DNA of 64,000 nucleotides from Labia minor (taxonomy: Eukaryota > Arthropoda > Insecta > Dermaptera > Spongiphoridae), in contig OY720350.1 in assembly GCA_963082975.1 (NCBI GenBank), positions 43,974,734-44,038,733 on the forward strand, read 5' to 3'. The notes under the pieces were generated by a model. It was not told the origin of the DNA. It was given only the letters and a program-made list of their open reading frames with translations, and made no database searches. Below are positions 46,460 through 58,829 of this stretch, in pieces; positions within the stretch are counted from its first letter, which is position 1; each line of letters opens with the position of its first letter. The translations under genes were made by a program, and so were the position numbers.

Positions 46460-46735
46460 CAGAGGTGGCCAACCCAAATGATTTTGCGGGCCACTTTGGA
46501 AATGCATCATAACTTCTGGGCCGCATATAAAATTATACATACCCATATTAGATTTAGACCCATTGTAGATATTGTTTGGTGGGACAAATTGAAAAATAAT
46601 GAATTTTTATTATGTTTACTATTATTTTTACATATAAACATATATAATATAATAAAGTGTGATGAATCTCGCGGGCCGCAAAAATGTTTACGGCGGGCCG
46701 CATGCGGCCCGCGGGCCGCGGGTTGGCCACCCCTG
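46460..46735. mobile_element. hAT-type MITE with perfect 8-bp target duplication
   Basis: 276 bp from CAGAGGTGGCCAACC to GGTTGGCCACCCCTG, between two copies of ATCTAAAT (46452-46459, 46736-46743). The right subterminal region is very GC-rich (GCGGCCCGCGGGCCGCGGG). The terminal repeats match over about 15 bp with one mismatch. No functional transposase. Confidence 0.88.
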
Positions 46736-46885
46736 ATCTAAATATTTTTATTAAATTAATTAAAATGAGAATTTTTAGAATAAATTATTTAATTGAAATG
46801 ATATTTCATTAGAAATGAAAATTAGAATGTAAATATTATAATAATTCTTTGTTTGGAAATTGCTAAAATTATTAATTTATATTCA

Positions 46886-47072
46886 TTTTTTAGCACTGCA
46901 AATCTCACGCGCCAACACGTGACGTGCCATCAACAAAGAGCCAAATATGAGCTGGTTTAATAAATATTAATTAATAATTTTAATTTATAATTTAATTAAT
47001 TTAATTTAAATGAATATATGTTATTTAATCCAATTCAAATTTGCGAGATAGTCGAGTGAAGACACTCCAGCT
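46886..47072 (+). mobile_element. Family A HINE-like element, 5'-truncated (A16)
   Basis: Starts at TTTTTTAGCACTGCAAATC and runs through the CACGTGACGTG block to GAGTGAAGACACTCCAGC (one loop-side change). The 5' two thirds are absent. Confidence 0.75.
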
Positions 47073-48109
47073 ATTTTTAATTTTTTTATTCCATACTACA
47101 AAATAAAATTATAAAAATTATTATATAATTTGATAACTAAATATCTTTATTTTCATTATCTTCTACAAAACTACGCGAATTGAATTTTATTGAATCTTTG
47201 ACCTGAATCTCACTTCGATTTATATGATAATGATTGTATTTTATTTTTCAACTAATATTAAAAAGATGAAGTAATAATTGAAAATCTTAAAAAAAAATCA
47301 TTTGAATTTAATAAATTAATGTAAATCATTGAATAAACTAAGGAGTGGGGTAAAGTAGCCAAACAACCAGTCGTGATAAATTGGATTCACTGGCGCCAAA
47401 GATGAGATCTAGGAAGAAGGGAGATATAATCTTTAATATAGATGTTACTTAATCCTCTTTGTGAATATCCAAAAGGTATGAAGAAGCTTAATTTATTTGT
47501 AATAAGCCTATATATATATATGCGTACATATGTTTATAATTTCGATAATATGACGTACTTAGTACCACCCAAAAAAATATAAAAAAAGCTGGATTGTGCA
47601 CCAGAAACCTTAAGAAATTATCATTTAATAATATTATTAAAATAATAATTAATTTTTTTTATTATTTAATTCTTGACAATTTATAAGACACATCTAAAAA
47701 TATTTTAAGAAATTACTACTTTGCAAAAATCATGAAATTGTATATCTGATTGGTTTTCAAATTATGATTAAAAAAATAAAAAAAAAACCTCTGACTTGTC
47801 CGTCCTACGCAAGGACAACGCCTATGAAGTCGGTTATATCAATGAGGTGTCCTATGATCAGTAGAACGGGTCCTCTCAACCTTTACCTTGATTTTCTTGA
47901 TCGGAGGCGCTACTTTTTATCAAGTAGCTATTCCCCAATGTTGATCCCGGAGGCTGGGTTGACTCCGTCCCATAGACCCCAGGCCCAGGACTTTCAAATT
48001 ATCAATAGTATGAATAAATTTTTTAATATGATAATTTTAGAATAAACTGAATTATATATATATATACCATATAAAATGATTATTAACCCTTTCACTCTTT
48101 AATATTTTT
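47073..48109. other. AT-rich stretch with one GC-richer island
   Basis: The island at about 47790-48000 (TGACTTGTCCGTCCTACGC ... CGGAGGCTGGGTTGACTCC) stands out in composition and carries a 93-codon frame without recognisable motif. Neither strand gives a known family. It may be a SINE or other repeat, or a decayed coding fragment. Confidence 0.35.
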
Positions 48110-48686
<577 letters not shown>

Positions 48687-48890
48687 GTTTATTCTTTTTA
48701 TGGCTTTTTAAAAAACTTTCAATTATTTGACAATTTCTTAAATTTTAAAAAGGAGCAGACTGGTGTTTATTTATTAATTAAACAAAGGATTGTTTATTAT
48801 TTGTTTTTACCTTCCTGTTCCACCTCCATAAAAAATATTCAAATAAAAATTAATTATTATTCTATAATTTTTACTTTTTTTACTTTATAA
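48687..48890 (+). repeat. 3' flank shared with the element at 17734 (candidate transduced DNA)
   Basis: Starts GTTTATTCTTTTTATGGCT and matches 18324-18530 at about 90% over about 205 bp, including AATTAAACAAAGGATTGTTT. It ends just before the reverse family A element at 48896. Confidence 0.75.
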
Positions 48891-48895
48891 AAAAT

Positions 48896-49468
48896 CTGGA
48901 TCTCGCAAATTTGAATTGGATTAAATAAAATATATTAATTTAAATTAAATTAATTAAATTATAAATTAAAATTAATAAATAATATTTTTTGAACCAGCGC
49001 ATGTTTAGCTCTTTGTTGATGGCACCACGTCACATGTTAGCGCGGGAGATTTGCAGTGTTAAAAAATTAATTCTGGTACTTTCAGCGATTCAATCAAGTT
49101 GAAATTTTATATATAGCAGTTTTATACAATTATTAATCATGTGAAAAATTATCAAACATATATCTTTATTTTTACGGTCACTTTAGAGGAAAAAAAAATC
49201 AAAACGTTGTAGGTAATGACCCTTTTCCGGTTGAGCTACATTTCTCAAAAGTTGATAGAAAACTATGAATTTTGAATAATGCCCATGTACCAAATTTCAT
49301 CATTCTAGCTCAAACCGTTTTTGCGTAATCTTGGCTACATTCATACACACACACAGAGAGAGAGAGACATTTTCCTCAACCTTAGTGAAAATGATTCAGG
49401 AACCCTCAAAACGTATAAAAACATCAAAATCTCAACATCGAAAATTCTCGTGATTCTGGCGAGATAGT
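48896..49468 (-). mobile_element. Family A HINE-like element lacking the hairpin (A12)
   Basis: Reverse copy with CTGG directly joined to ATCTCGCAAATTTG, so the 17 bases of the hairpin are deleted. The remainder is intact to the 5' end TCTGGCGAGATAGT at 49468; its 5' hairpin has also lost bases. Confidence 0.76.
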
Positions 49469-50769
49469 AAAAATAATAAAAAAAAAAATAGATTCGGTGA
49501 TTTAATTAATAAGAAACCGGTCATATTAAATCAATTGGGACCCAACCTACACAAATGATTAGCTAATCTCATTAACCAATCGACGGCTCTCATGCAATGA
49601 TGAATGAAAAACCAATTAAGAAAGTAAATCGGTAAATGAATTGGTCAATCACCCCTCCATCCCTTTAGTGTTACCCCTCCCTCCTTTTATTTTTAATTAA
49701 TGAGCATCATTCATTCATTTTGTCGTTTTACATTTCAAGTACCTATTAGAAATTCGACATGAAATGTAGCGGTATTTCCTTTTAATTAATCGATAGTAAA
49801 TAAAAAAAAATCGTGCTAAAAATGTTTCTTCCTTCTTCTTTTCTTAAATTATTATATTTCGGAGTTTTTTTTTTTCATTAGGAGTAATTAGTATGCAAAG
49901 TCTAACATGTTTTTTGACACTAATTTAATAAAAAGTTGTGCTTTAATTTAATTAAATTTGATCTAATCCCTTTAGGGTGAATTTTGACTTGGATCATTTT
50001 AAATTGCTGTTTTCTTTTATTTATTTAAGATTAATTATATTTAATTACAAAAATATAAAATAAATCCTATTGAATTGAATTCTATTCTCCACGGCTTTTC
50101 TTTTACTCAGGGTTCATTGATCTCAATGCAAAGGTAATTCACGGGTCCTGTACCGCTCCTTTAATGACTAGCCGGAGGCCAGCAACCTCTTCATTACTTC
50201 TCTACTCACTCTTACATAATATTTATAAATTAGGGATCATCAAGGAATAATATGCAACATAGGACCAAAGTAGAGTACCTGATGTAAAATGATTGAGCAA
50301 CTCTTAATCTTCCATACATTGCTTTAATAGACAAAATAGCTTATAAATATATAATAATAATATTAGTTTGTTATATAAATCAAACTTGCTTTGTGTGCAT
50401 TTCGGTAGTTACACCATCTTCTTCTCAACTTTTTACTCAAAGTGATCATATTTCATCAACTAGTCCCTAAATCTATGATAATTGATAATTTAACTCAGTG
50501 ACAAGACCCGTTGAATTATTTGTAAGTAGCTGCTCAGTCCGCCTTCAGCACTCTTTGCACTCTTCAGGCCCTACCATCTGTAATCCCGATGTATTATAAT
50601 ACGTATTATTTGGTTGAAAGTCTGTATGTAGTAGGTTTTCATTTATTTTATTTTTAAAACTAAAACTAACTTTTTTGACCTATCTGATCTCCCCACGATC
50701 GTACAAAATTTAAATAAATTAAAACATTTTTTTTTTAATTTAAATATAATTTAATTTCAACTTGTGAGT
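49469..50769. other. AT-rich noncoding stretch
   Basis: Patches of moderate GC at 49545-49690, 50090-50220 and 50525-50600 have no open frame of note or known repeat signature. They could be conserved noncoding or single-copy DNA, but nothing more can be said. Confidence 0.4.
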
Positions 50770-50905
50770 CATAATAATGGAGGTACGGAAAGTATTGAAT
50801 GTTCCTACCGAGATTAGATTTAATCTAATGTATTATAATTAAATATTCAAATTTCAAAGTATTATAATTTAACTCATATTTATGAAATAATGAATAGCAA
50901 GTCCA
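50770..50905 (+). repeat. Dispersed repeat shared with 12885-13160
   Basis: AAGTATTGAATGTTC, GAGATTAGATTTAATC, ATAATTAAATATTCAAATTT and AACTCATATTT follow the same order as on the minus strand of 12885-13160, without the ~110-bp middle of that copy. Diverged and noncoding. Confidence 0.55.
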
Positions 50906-51070
50906 TTTTCAAAATTGTATATTTTAATTGCATATAATTACATGTATTAAAATTTAAACAAATCAAATATTCTAATTTTTAAACTTATATAAAATTTAAT
51001 ATTGCTTTTTATTAATAAATCATCACAAAAGAGAATTTATTAAACATAATAAATATAAAATAATTTGATC

Positions 51071-51416
51071 AGTTGTCAGGCACAGAACCAACCGACGATT
51101 TGAAATAAATTAATTTGAGCTACAGAAATAATTTCAAATAATTTTAATATATATATTAATGCAATAAACATCAGATATGGATATAACTTAAATATTTTTA
51201 ATTTTATTTTATTTATAATATATAAGGAGGCGCTGTCTGTGACGTCATGAAGGGTTGGGTGACGTCATATATTTTAAATTAAGAAAAAAATTAATGAAGA
51301 TGATTTTTCCCGAGGGTAAAACCAATACAAAGTGCATGATTCGTAGAAGAATGTAAAAATCTCCAAATGTGAAATTTGGTGTGAAAACAATACCTCCCTT
51401 ACTATCTTCGGTCGGT
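51071..51416 (-). mobile_element. Family B HINE-like element, internally deleted (B8)
   Basis: Both ends are present (degraded 3' hairpin at 51071, ACCGACCGAAG-type 5' end at 51416). The microsatellite and core between about 51335 and 51345 are lost. TGACGTCA sites at 51240 and 51260 are perfect. Confidence 0.75.
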
Positions 51417-52277
51417 AAAAAGAAACCTTTTAATAAATTATATAATATATTATAATATAATTATACAAAATAATATTTTTTTAGACTTTTGAGTTTAGTA
51501 GATTGTATTACAATAATTTTATATAAAATCTTGGGTTATAAATCAATTTATTTATTAGCTAGTACTATTAAAAAAAAATATTTATTATTTAATAATTTTA
51601 ATAATTATTTTAATAATTTTATTTATAGAGAAGAAAAAATATGAATTTATGTGCTTCCAATTTAAATTTATTGATGGACAATTGGCGGTTTGTCTATTAA
51701 TTTATTTCATTAAATAAACATATTTTTGGCCTTGGATATAATAATAAAATATGAAGTATCTTTATTAAAATATATTACATAAAACCACATAATTTTACTT
51801 AAAATATTTAATACTATATTTAACTCAACATTCCAATACAAATAATTCAATCATAATATCAATTATGCGGTTTTAAGTGTTTTTTTAATAGTAATGATAA
51901 TACTACAGTAAAAAAAATCACTTTATTTATTAAATAAATATTAAAAATATCAGTCCTTGAAACTTTAAATTTCATTATCTTATTTATTTCAAATGAGTCT
52001 ATCTATATATTAATATTTATTATTAATTTGTGTTTAAGTAAATATTATTATAAAAAAACATTTCTAATATGTAATAATAATAATAAAAGATATGTTAAAT
52101 ATGATGAAATATTTTATTATTATACTAAAATTCTTTTGAAAATCTTACAAATGAAAAATAAATAACTATGAATTGTAATCATTGAAAGATAAAATAGTGT
52201 AGGTATGTGTACATGTTAGAGAAGTTAGTATATATATTTAATGAAATATATTGGTTTGGTAATAATTTTCAATATGA
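51417..52277. other. AT-rich noncoding stretch
   Basis: No gene or recognised repeat. Confidence 0.5.
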
Positions 52278-52285
52278 AATAAGAC

Positions 52286-52720
52286 CAGTGGCGTACCTAA
52301 GGGGGGGGGGTGCGGTCCGCACCGGGCGGCACTTATCTTGGGGCGGCATTTTTTATATTTAGTTATGGTTGTAAAAAGCAACTTATTCAATTCATATTTA
52401 TTTTTTTTTCTTTCTTAAATAATAAATGATTATTATGATTATTATAAGTTTACTATTTGATTTATATAAATTATGATTAACTATATGATTTCGAATATTA
52501 TTCCTCAGGGTATATAAATGCATTTTAGTGTAAATTTTGAATTCTAATTCCAAGAACGGGATAATAATTGATTAAATAACTTACTAATTTATTTATGTGT
52601 ATACTTAATAATTTATTTATGTGTATTAATTTATAAAAACCACTATGGGATTGACTTATAATAGAAGGGGCGGCAAACTGGAGATCGCCCCGGGCGGCAA
52701 AAGTTCTAGGTACGCCACTG
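52286..52720. mobile_element. hAT-type non-autonomous element with perfect 8-bp target duplication
   Basis: 435 bp from CAGTGGCGTACCTA to TAGGTACGCCACTG, a 14-bp perfect inverted repeat, between two AATAAGAC copies (52278-52285, 52721-52728). Subterminal GC-rich blocks (GCACCGGGCGGCA and CGCCCCGGGCGGC) flank an AT-rich centre without a frame. The preserved ends and duplication suggest a fairly young insertion. Confidence 0.9.
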
Positions 52721-52728
52721 AATAAGAC

Positions 52729-53132
52729 ATTTAATAATTAAAGCAAATGACTTATTTTGACAATTGAATTAGGGTGAAAAGGGTGTTATTAATTTTATAA
52801 CAATTTTAAAAACTTTAAAAATTGACAATGGTAGTTGCTTATAAGCTAGCCCTGACCCATCGAACTTAAGGTTGAAGGATTAAACCTTTAATTTCAAATA
52901 ATTGCGAAATCTGCCCTAAATGACCATAGTTCTCGAAAACATCAAACACCGGCATTTATCTTATTCCCGTACGCTTCTAATTCTTTCAGAAATATATTTG
53001 TACGATCGACCCACACCATTCTTGGTATACCCTCCGATATTTTCAGTTGGTTGTTCCATCTTTTCACGAATTTTTCATTTTCCAATCAAACTAAATGACA
53101 AGCTCATTTGAACTTTCTCCATTTTATCTATT
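52729..53132. other. AT-rich spacer
   Basis: The 63-codon frame at 52920-53111 shows no family resemblance. The patch 52925-53060 is a little GC-richer than the surroundings and is unassigned. Confidence 0.35.
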
Positions 53133-53709
53133 ACTATCTGGCCAGAGATAGTATTGCGATCACGAAAATTTTCGATTTAGAAATTTTGATGTTTTTATAC
53201 GTTTTGAAGGTTCCTGAATCATTTTCACTAAGGTTGAGAAAAATGTCTGTGTGTGTGTGTATGTATGTAACCAAGATTACGCAAAAACGGTTTGAGCTAG
53301 AATCATGAAATTTGGTACATGGGCATTATTCAAAATTTGTAGTTTTTTATCAACTTTTGAGAAATGAAGCTCAACCGGAAAAGAGTCATTATCTACCACG
53401 TTTTGATTTTTTTTCCTCTAAAGTGACAGTAAAAATAAAGATATATGTTTGATAGTTTATCACATGATTAAAAATTGTATAAAACTGCTATATATAGAAT
53501 TTCAGCTTGATTGAATCGCTGAAAGTACCGGAATTAATTTTTTAACATTGCAAATCACGCGCCATCAAGAAAGAGCCAAACATGCGCTGGTTTAATAAAT
53601 ATTATTTATTATTTATAATTTATAATTAATTAAATTTAATTTAAATATAATATATTATGTTATTTAATCCAATTCAAATTTGCGAGATAGTCGAGTGGAG
53701 ACACTCCAA
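53133..53709 (+). mobile_element. Family A HINE-like element, nearly full length (A13)
   Basis: Starts ACTATCTGGCCAGAGATAG (the first inverted repeat has one change), carries the core, and ends GAGTGGAGACACTCCAAA. The CACGTG block has lost a few bases. Confidence 0.78.
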
Positions 53710-54589
53710 ATTTTTTTGTAAAGAAGTTATGTAATTCTTTATTAGAATTTTTTTTTTTATAAACTAAAAACGATTTATTTTTACAAAATTTAATATAATA
53801 TTTATTTATTTATTTATTTTAATATAATATAGTTAGAATGATTATTTTAAAATTGAAAGAAATTGATTACTTTCACAGTATCATTAGAAGTCAAAGTTTA
53901 CATATTTATTACCATAGATTTAATTTATTAGTATTTGTCAATTATACTATCGATACTTTAAGTTAAATGCGGCACCAACTTTTGGCTGTTAAAGAGGGTG
54001 GAGATAGATGTTGAATTTATAATACCAATTATTATTATTATTATTATTCTAATAACTCCCAATTTTCAAGTAATTCAACTTAAAGTAGTGTCGATTTAAA
54101 AAAATTAACAAATTTATTATTTTTGATTTATTTTATAATTAAGTTTTGTCCCTTCACTTATTTAACACAAAAGTTTTAAATGTTACGGGAATTTTATTAC
54201 CAATAAATTGTAATAAAACATTCAATAGATTAAATTCGTGTAAATCTGAGTAATTTCAATTGGAGAACAACAATAATTTCAAGAAAATTATTATAATTAT
54301 AATAATTCAGTTCTTTTTTTTAAAAAATCGAATCTATTTTTTGATATGAGAAAGTCCGCGGTAAAAAACAATTTTTTAATTGATATTTTGAATAAAAAAA
54401 AAAATGAAATTAGAAAAAAGGATAATTGAAATTATCCAATTTGCGTTCGATTTCAGTCAATTGAACTTTTTAAGGTCAAAGTGTTTTGTTTTTTTTTTAT
54501 CTTGCTCTCTTTCTTTTTCTACTTTTCTATTCCCTGCCTCTTCCCGTACTCTCTTCTGTAGTTTTTTTTCTTTGAAATAACGTTATATA
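53710..54589. other. AT-rich noncoding stretch
   Basis: An (ATT)n tract at about 54030-54048 and a pyrimidine-rich run at 54490-54560 that could serve as a splice-acceptor tract for the island downstream. No gene. Confidence 0.4.
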
Positions 54590-54845
54590 ATCACGGGTCA
54601 GGTTGAGTTGTCTGTCAAGCATCTTCACGGGCAGTGTACTTGGCTTTTCTCGCTCTCCCTCATTCTATGGTCCATGGCGCAACCCGCAACCGCTCTGCAT
54701 CTCCTGGCCTTCGAAGGCCGTCTTCGGGTTTCCCTCCTTATCTTTCGTTTTCCAATGCAATGTAGGAGGGAGGATCGTTTCAACATCATCCGTCACCTGG
54801 CCTTGGTGCAGCCAAACACATACTTTTTTAAGAGGTTGATTACTA
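54590..54845. other. GC-richer island, possible exon of unknown strand
   Basis: About 55% GC against about 20% around it. On the plus strand, after a candidate acceptor CGGGTCAG (54594-54601), a phase-0 frame stays open to 54862 (VELSVKHLHGQCTWL..., then FNIIRHLALVQPNTYFFK). That phase fits the exon ending at 36908. A minus-strand frame (VWLHQGQVTDDVETILPP, then HWKTKDKEGNPKTAFEGQ) looks equally protein-like. No family is recognised on either strand and there is no clear donor on the plus strand. It could be an exon or a transposon fragment. Confidence 0.3.
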
Positions 54846-55300
54846 ATTTGGTAAAGAAATAAAAACAAACATCGTTGATCATCTGCCACAAATAAATTCT
54901 TCTTAATTTATTAATTCTTTCAATATATATATATGTAAAGATGTTTTATTTTCGAAATTTTATTCTGTTAAAAGAATATACAAAATATATTAAAATTATT
55001 AAACATTATTTACATTAATATTTAAATTACAAATAAATGTGTTAAAAGAATTAAATTATTCGTTAATTAAACAGTAGTTTACATTATTTAAACAATATAA
55101 AGTTAAATATCCAATCTTAAATATAATTATAATTTTATTAAGAAAAACTTATTTTTAGTTACATTGAAAACTAGTGTCTTAGATATAATGAAGATGTCGC
55201 AGTAAGCATAGCTTTACATATATACATCGTATAATATCTTATATATATATATACATCGTATAATATAAATATATAAATAAAATATAAAAATATATAAAAT
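54846..55300. other. AT-rich spacer
   Basis: TA-rich runs near 54923-54933 and 55235-55260. No gene. Confidence 0.5.
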
Positions 55301-55547
55301 AAGCCAGGCGCAGAACCGACCGATGGTTTGAAATAAATTAATTTTCAGCTACAGAAACAATTTCAAATAATTTAAATGTATCTATTAATGCAATAAAAAA
55401 ACAGATATGGATATAACATAAATATTTTTAATTTTATTTTATTTATAATATATAAGTAGGAGCTGGCTGTGACGTCATGAAGGGGTGGGTGACATCATAT
55501 AATTTAAAATTAAGAAAAATCTAATGAAGATGATTTTTTCCGAGGAA
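55301..55547 (-). mobile_element. Family B HINE-like element, 5'-truncated (B9)
   Basis: Retains the 3' subterminal repeat (CCGACCGATGG) and the region with TGACGTCA at 55470 and a mutated TGACATCA at 55490. It stops at TTTTCCGAGGA, so the core and 5' end are missing. The terminal hairpin is degraded (AAGCCAGGCGCAGAACC). Confidence 0.72.
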
Positions 55548-55808
55548 TTATTAAAAAGAATAATTATGAAAATTTTAAAAATGCAAAAAATTTCAAAAAT
55601 TCAAATAACATGAATATTAAGTTATTTTTTTTAAAGTCATTAAATATTCTCATTTCAGTTTCTTAATAACTTCATTCCTACTATAGATATATTCAATAAA
55701 AAGGATTTTATGAATTTAATTTTAAACACAAATATAGTATCATAATTTATTTTTATGTTATAGATAAATTAATATAATACAATGTATGATAAATATTTAA
55801 TAAAATAA

Positions 55809-56367
55809 GCTGGAGTGTCTCCACTCGACTATCTCGCAAAATGAATTGGATTAATTAACATATATTATATTTAAATAATTTAATTAATTAAATTATAAAT
55901 TAAAATGAATAAATAATATTTGTTATACCAGCGCGTGTTTGGCTCTTTATTGATGGTACCACGTCACGTGTTGGCGAGTGAGATTTGTAGTGTTAAAAAA
56001 TTAATTCTGGTACTTTCAGCGATTCAATCAAGCCGAAATTCTATATATAGCAGTTTTATACAATTTTTAATCATGTGAAAAATTATCAAACATATATCTT
56101 TATTTTTACGGTCACTTTAGAGGAAAAAGGAGTTACATTTCTCAAAAGTTGATAAAAATTTTGAATAATGCCCGTATACCAAATTTCATGATTCTAGCTC
56201 AAACCGTTTTTGCGTAATCTTGTCTACATACACACATATACACACACAGTAAGACATTTTTCTCAACCTTAGTGAAAATGATTCAGGAACCTTCAAAACG
56301 TATAAAAACATCAAAATTTCTAAATAGAAAATTTTCGTGATCGCAATACTATCTCTGGCGAGATAAT
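55809..56367 (-). mobile_element. Family A HINE-like element (A14)
   Basis: Reverse copy from GCTGGAGTGTCTCCACTCG to CTCTGGCGAGATAAT. About 50 bp between the AAAG/GAGGAAAA segment and the CCGGAAG site are deleted (near 56127). CACGTCACGTG and the 3' hairpin are intact. Confidence 0.76.
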
Positions 56368-56770
56368 TTCAAAAACACAAATTTATTTTGATATTTTTTA
56401 ACCCATATTAAATCAATATGAAAAATAAATCTTCCAAAATGTTAATAATAACCGATATTAGATAGGTGAGAAACAGTAAATTAATAGTAATATTTTTCTT
56501 CAATAATAAACTTATAATTGTAGTAACTTAATGATACTATCTCCAATCCGAATAAATTTTATCCCAAAAATTTATGTAACAAAATACTCCTCCTATTATT
56601 TATATTAAGAAAAAGATTTTACGATAAATAATTATTCCCACGACTAGGTTTATCAATTTTAATAATCAGAAAAATTCTATTATGAAATTTTAATTTAAAT
56701 AATAAAAATTATCAATTTTTTATTTTGATATTTATCTTATTTTAAGGGTTTATTACAACATTTATAAGTA
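56368..56770. other. AT-rich spacer
   Basis: No gene or recognised repeat. Confidence 0.5.
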
Positions 56771-57250
56771 TATATGTTACGGTAAATGTACACTCTTGGG
56801 AAATGTACACATTTACCGGAAAATGTGTACATTTCCCAAAAAGTTAGATATATGTGAACTGAATGTAATGTATATGTACATATACAATATTTTTGTTTTT
56901 TGTGATACAGTCTGTTCTAGTTGGTTTTTAAATTTTTCTTTTTGTTCCATTGTTTTTCAAAAATTCTAACTAAAAAATAATTTTTTGTAGAAAAATTAAA
57001 ATTTTAACTTACCTGAGTCGTATTTCTCTAAATATCTTAAATTATATCAGTATACTATGGCATTAATTAGTAATCTATGCTCACATTTACCAAAACGACA
57101 TGGTCATTGTGAATTCAATGTACATTTCCCTTATTTGAAATTGTAAATGTTAGTTGAATGCACATTACCCAAATGAGGAGGCTAATGTGCACATTTACCG
57201 GAAAATGTGTACATTTGCCACAATATCTACTTTTACCGTAACATATATAT
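56771..57250. mobile_element. TIR element with repeated TGTACATTTCCC-type motifs
   Basis: The ends ATATGTTACGGTAAA and TTTACCGTAACATAT are inverted repeats set in TA-rich flanks. Near each end lies a palindromic block (CACATTTACCGGAAAATGTG). Variants of GTGTACATTTCCC or GTGCACATTACCC occur at least six times, on both strands. The interior has no transposase frame. It looks like a non-autonomous DNA transposon with subterminal binding repeats; the superfamily is not identified. Confidence 0.75.
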
Positions 57251-58189
57251 ATATTATAAACAAAGAATTGATTATTATTCCCCATTTTTGAATCATTAAC
57301 TTATAAATAAATATTTATTTCATTTTATTTATTTCATTTTTTTTTATAATGAGACTAAATTCCAATTGTTTCACTCTTAAGATAACAAATATCAAGGGTG
57401 AAAATATGAACCAGGAAATAATTATCGGTATGTTTATTTAACATTAATGGGTTTAAAGTATATAATAATACATAATTCTCTCTTGTAACTTTAGTATCAC
57501 TTTTCAATTAGTCAAAGTATGCGAAAACTGAAAAAATAACATCTTTGTATTCATTCATGAATATAATAAATCGTATGTCATCAATCAGGAAATCAATCAT
57601 GAAGAAAAAAAAATTTGATTGATTGTATCAAATTGTATGGGGGATTTTATTTTTATAAAGGAAACATTTATTAATTACACTTGAAAATAAACATACATAA
57701 ATTCTATTTGCATTGGCTGAGGTTTTATTAATTTTAATGGTCAAAGAGGTCAAGTATTAAAAAAACAACAACTAATTAAATATAAAAATTATAAATGATG
57801 AATTTACAAATCGTTTTAATTAATTTAATTTTTTTTTTTTATTAATTATTTTTTAAAATATTGAACATGTGTTTCACTAGAAATTGAAAATGCTTTAATG
57901 ATTGTCTATTTATGGAAACTAAATAAAATCATTTCGAAATTTTGTTTTTTATATATTAAATATTACAATTTCTACATCAAAGTAAGCGATATGCTATAAA
58001 AAAAACATGTAAATATAACTATTATTAAATCATAAAACAAACAAAAATTTAATAACGCAACATTAATTAGAAATTACAAAATTTGTATATTATTCAAATA
58101 TTATTAATTGATTTATATGAATTATGTATTTACCTTTTCCACTGGTATTGTGATTAATTAAAAGGTATAAATTAAAGGCAAGATTTATA
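57251..58189. other. AT-rich noncoding stretch
   Basis: No gene or recognised repeat. Confidence 0.5.
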
Positions 58190-58429
58190 GTCCGAGTAAG
58201 AGTTGGTGCATGAGGGGTGGCGGCCAAGAGAGGTGGGGCTACTCCCTCCTAGAGTGATTTCCCCTACACCACAGTCTTCTACTCTTTAAATCTAAAATAT
58301 AAAAAATTTGTTATGCGGAACAAAGTTGCGCGGTGTGGTTTTGTAGGAATGGTGGGGGCAAGCGCGGGAACTACTTGGCTGAAGGTGGGGGTCGGCTCAT
58401 GCACCAACTCTTATCTCCTCGAGTATAGT
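58190..58429. mobile_element. GC-richer MITE with ~16-bp core inverted repeats
   Basis: TATAGTCCGAGTAAGAGTTGG...GCATGAG at the left and CTCATGCACCAACTCTTAT...CGAGTATA at the right are reverse complements over AAGAGTTGGTGCATGAG, with weaker pairing outside. The interior is GC-rich (GGTGGGGCTACTCCCTCC, GTTGCGCGGTGTGG). Noncoding; superfamily unknown. Confidence 0.7.
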
Positions 58430-58501
58430 CAAGAAAGGAAAAAATTTATTTGTGAGTTTAGTTACAAAGATGTTTAATCATAAAAGGGGACGAATACGGA
58501 A

Positions 58502-58799
58502 TGTCATGATCACACTCCAGTCACTTCTAAGTCTCTCTGCGGGATACTATCTCGATACTGACTACATCTTGTCTGCACTAACTCTAACACTGACCCAATA
58601 CTGTCTCTTATATATTACTTTAGTTATTAATTTATTACATTACAACTATCTTAACACATGTATTTTTTATATCTATTGTGATCTTGGCAAGTGTCGCCCT
58701 TTATAATGTTTTATAGCGTTCGGCTGAACGACCCTTACCAGATGTTAATTGCTAACAGACTTAATAGATCTTAACCATTTAACTTACGTGCTCGTGACA
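58502..58799. mobile_element. Candidate solo LTR
   Basis: Fossil. About 298 bp starting TGTCATGATCACAC and ending GCTCGTGACA, that is TG...CA with a short imperfect inverted repeat at the tips, and a composition unlike its flanks. No internal retroelement sequence adjoins it and no exact target duplication is seen. Family not assigned; incomplete by nature. Age uncertain, since there is no second LTR to compare. Confidence 0.3.
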
Positions 58800-58829
58800 T
58801 ATACGAGCGGTATACCAATGGTTTCTCTA

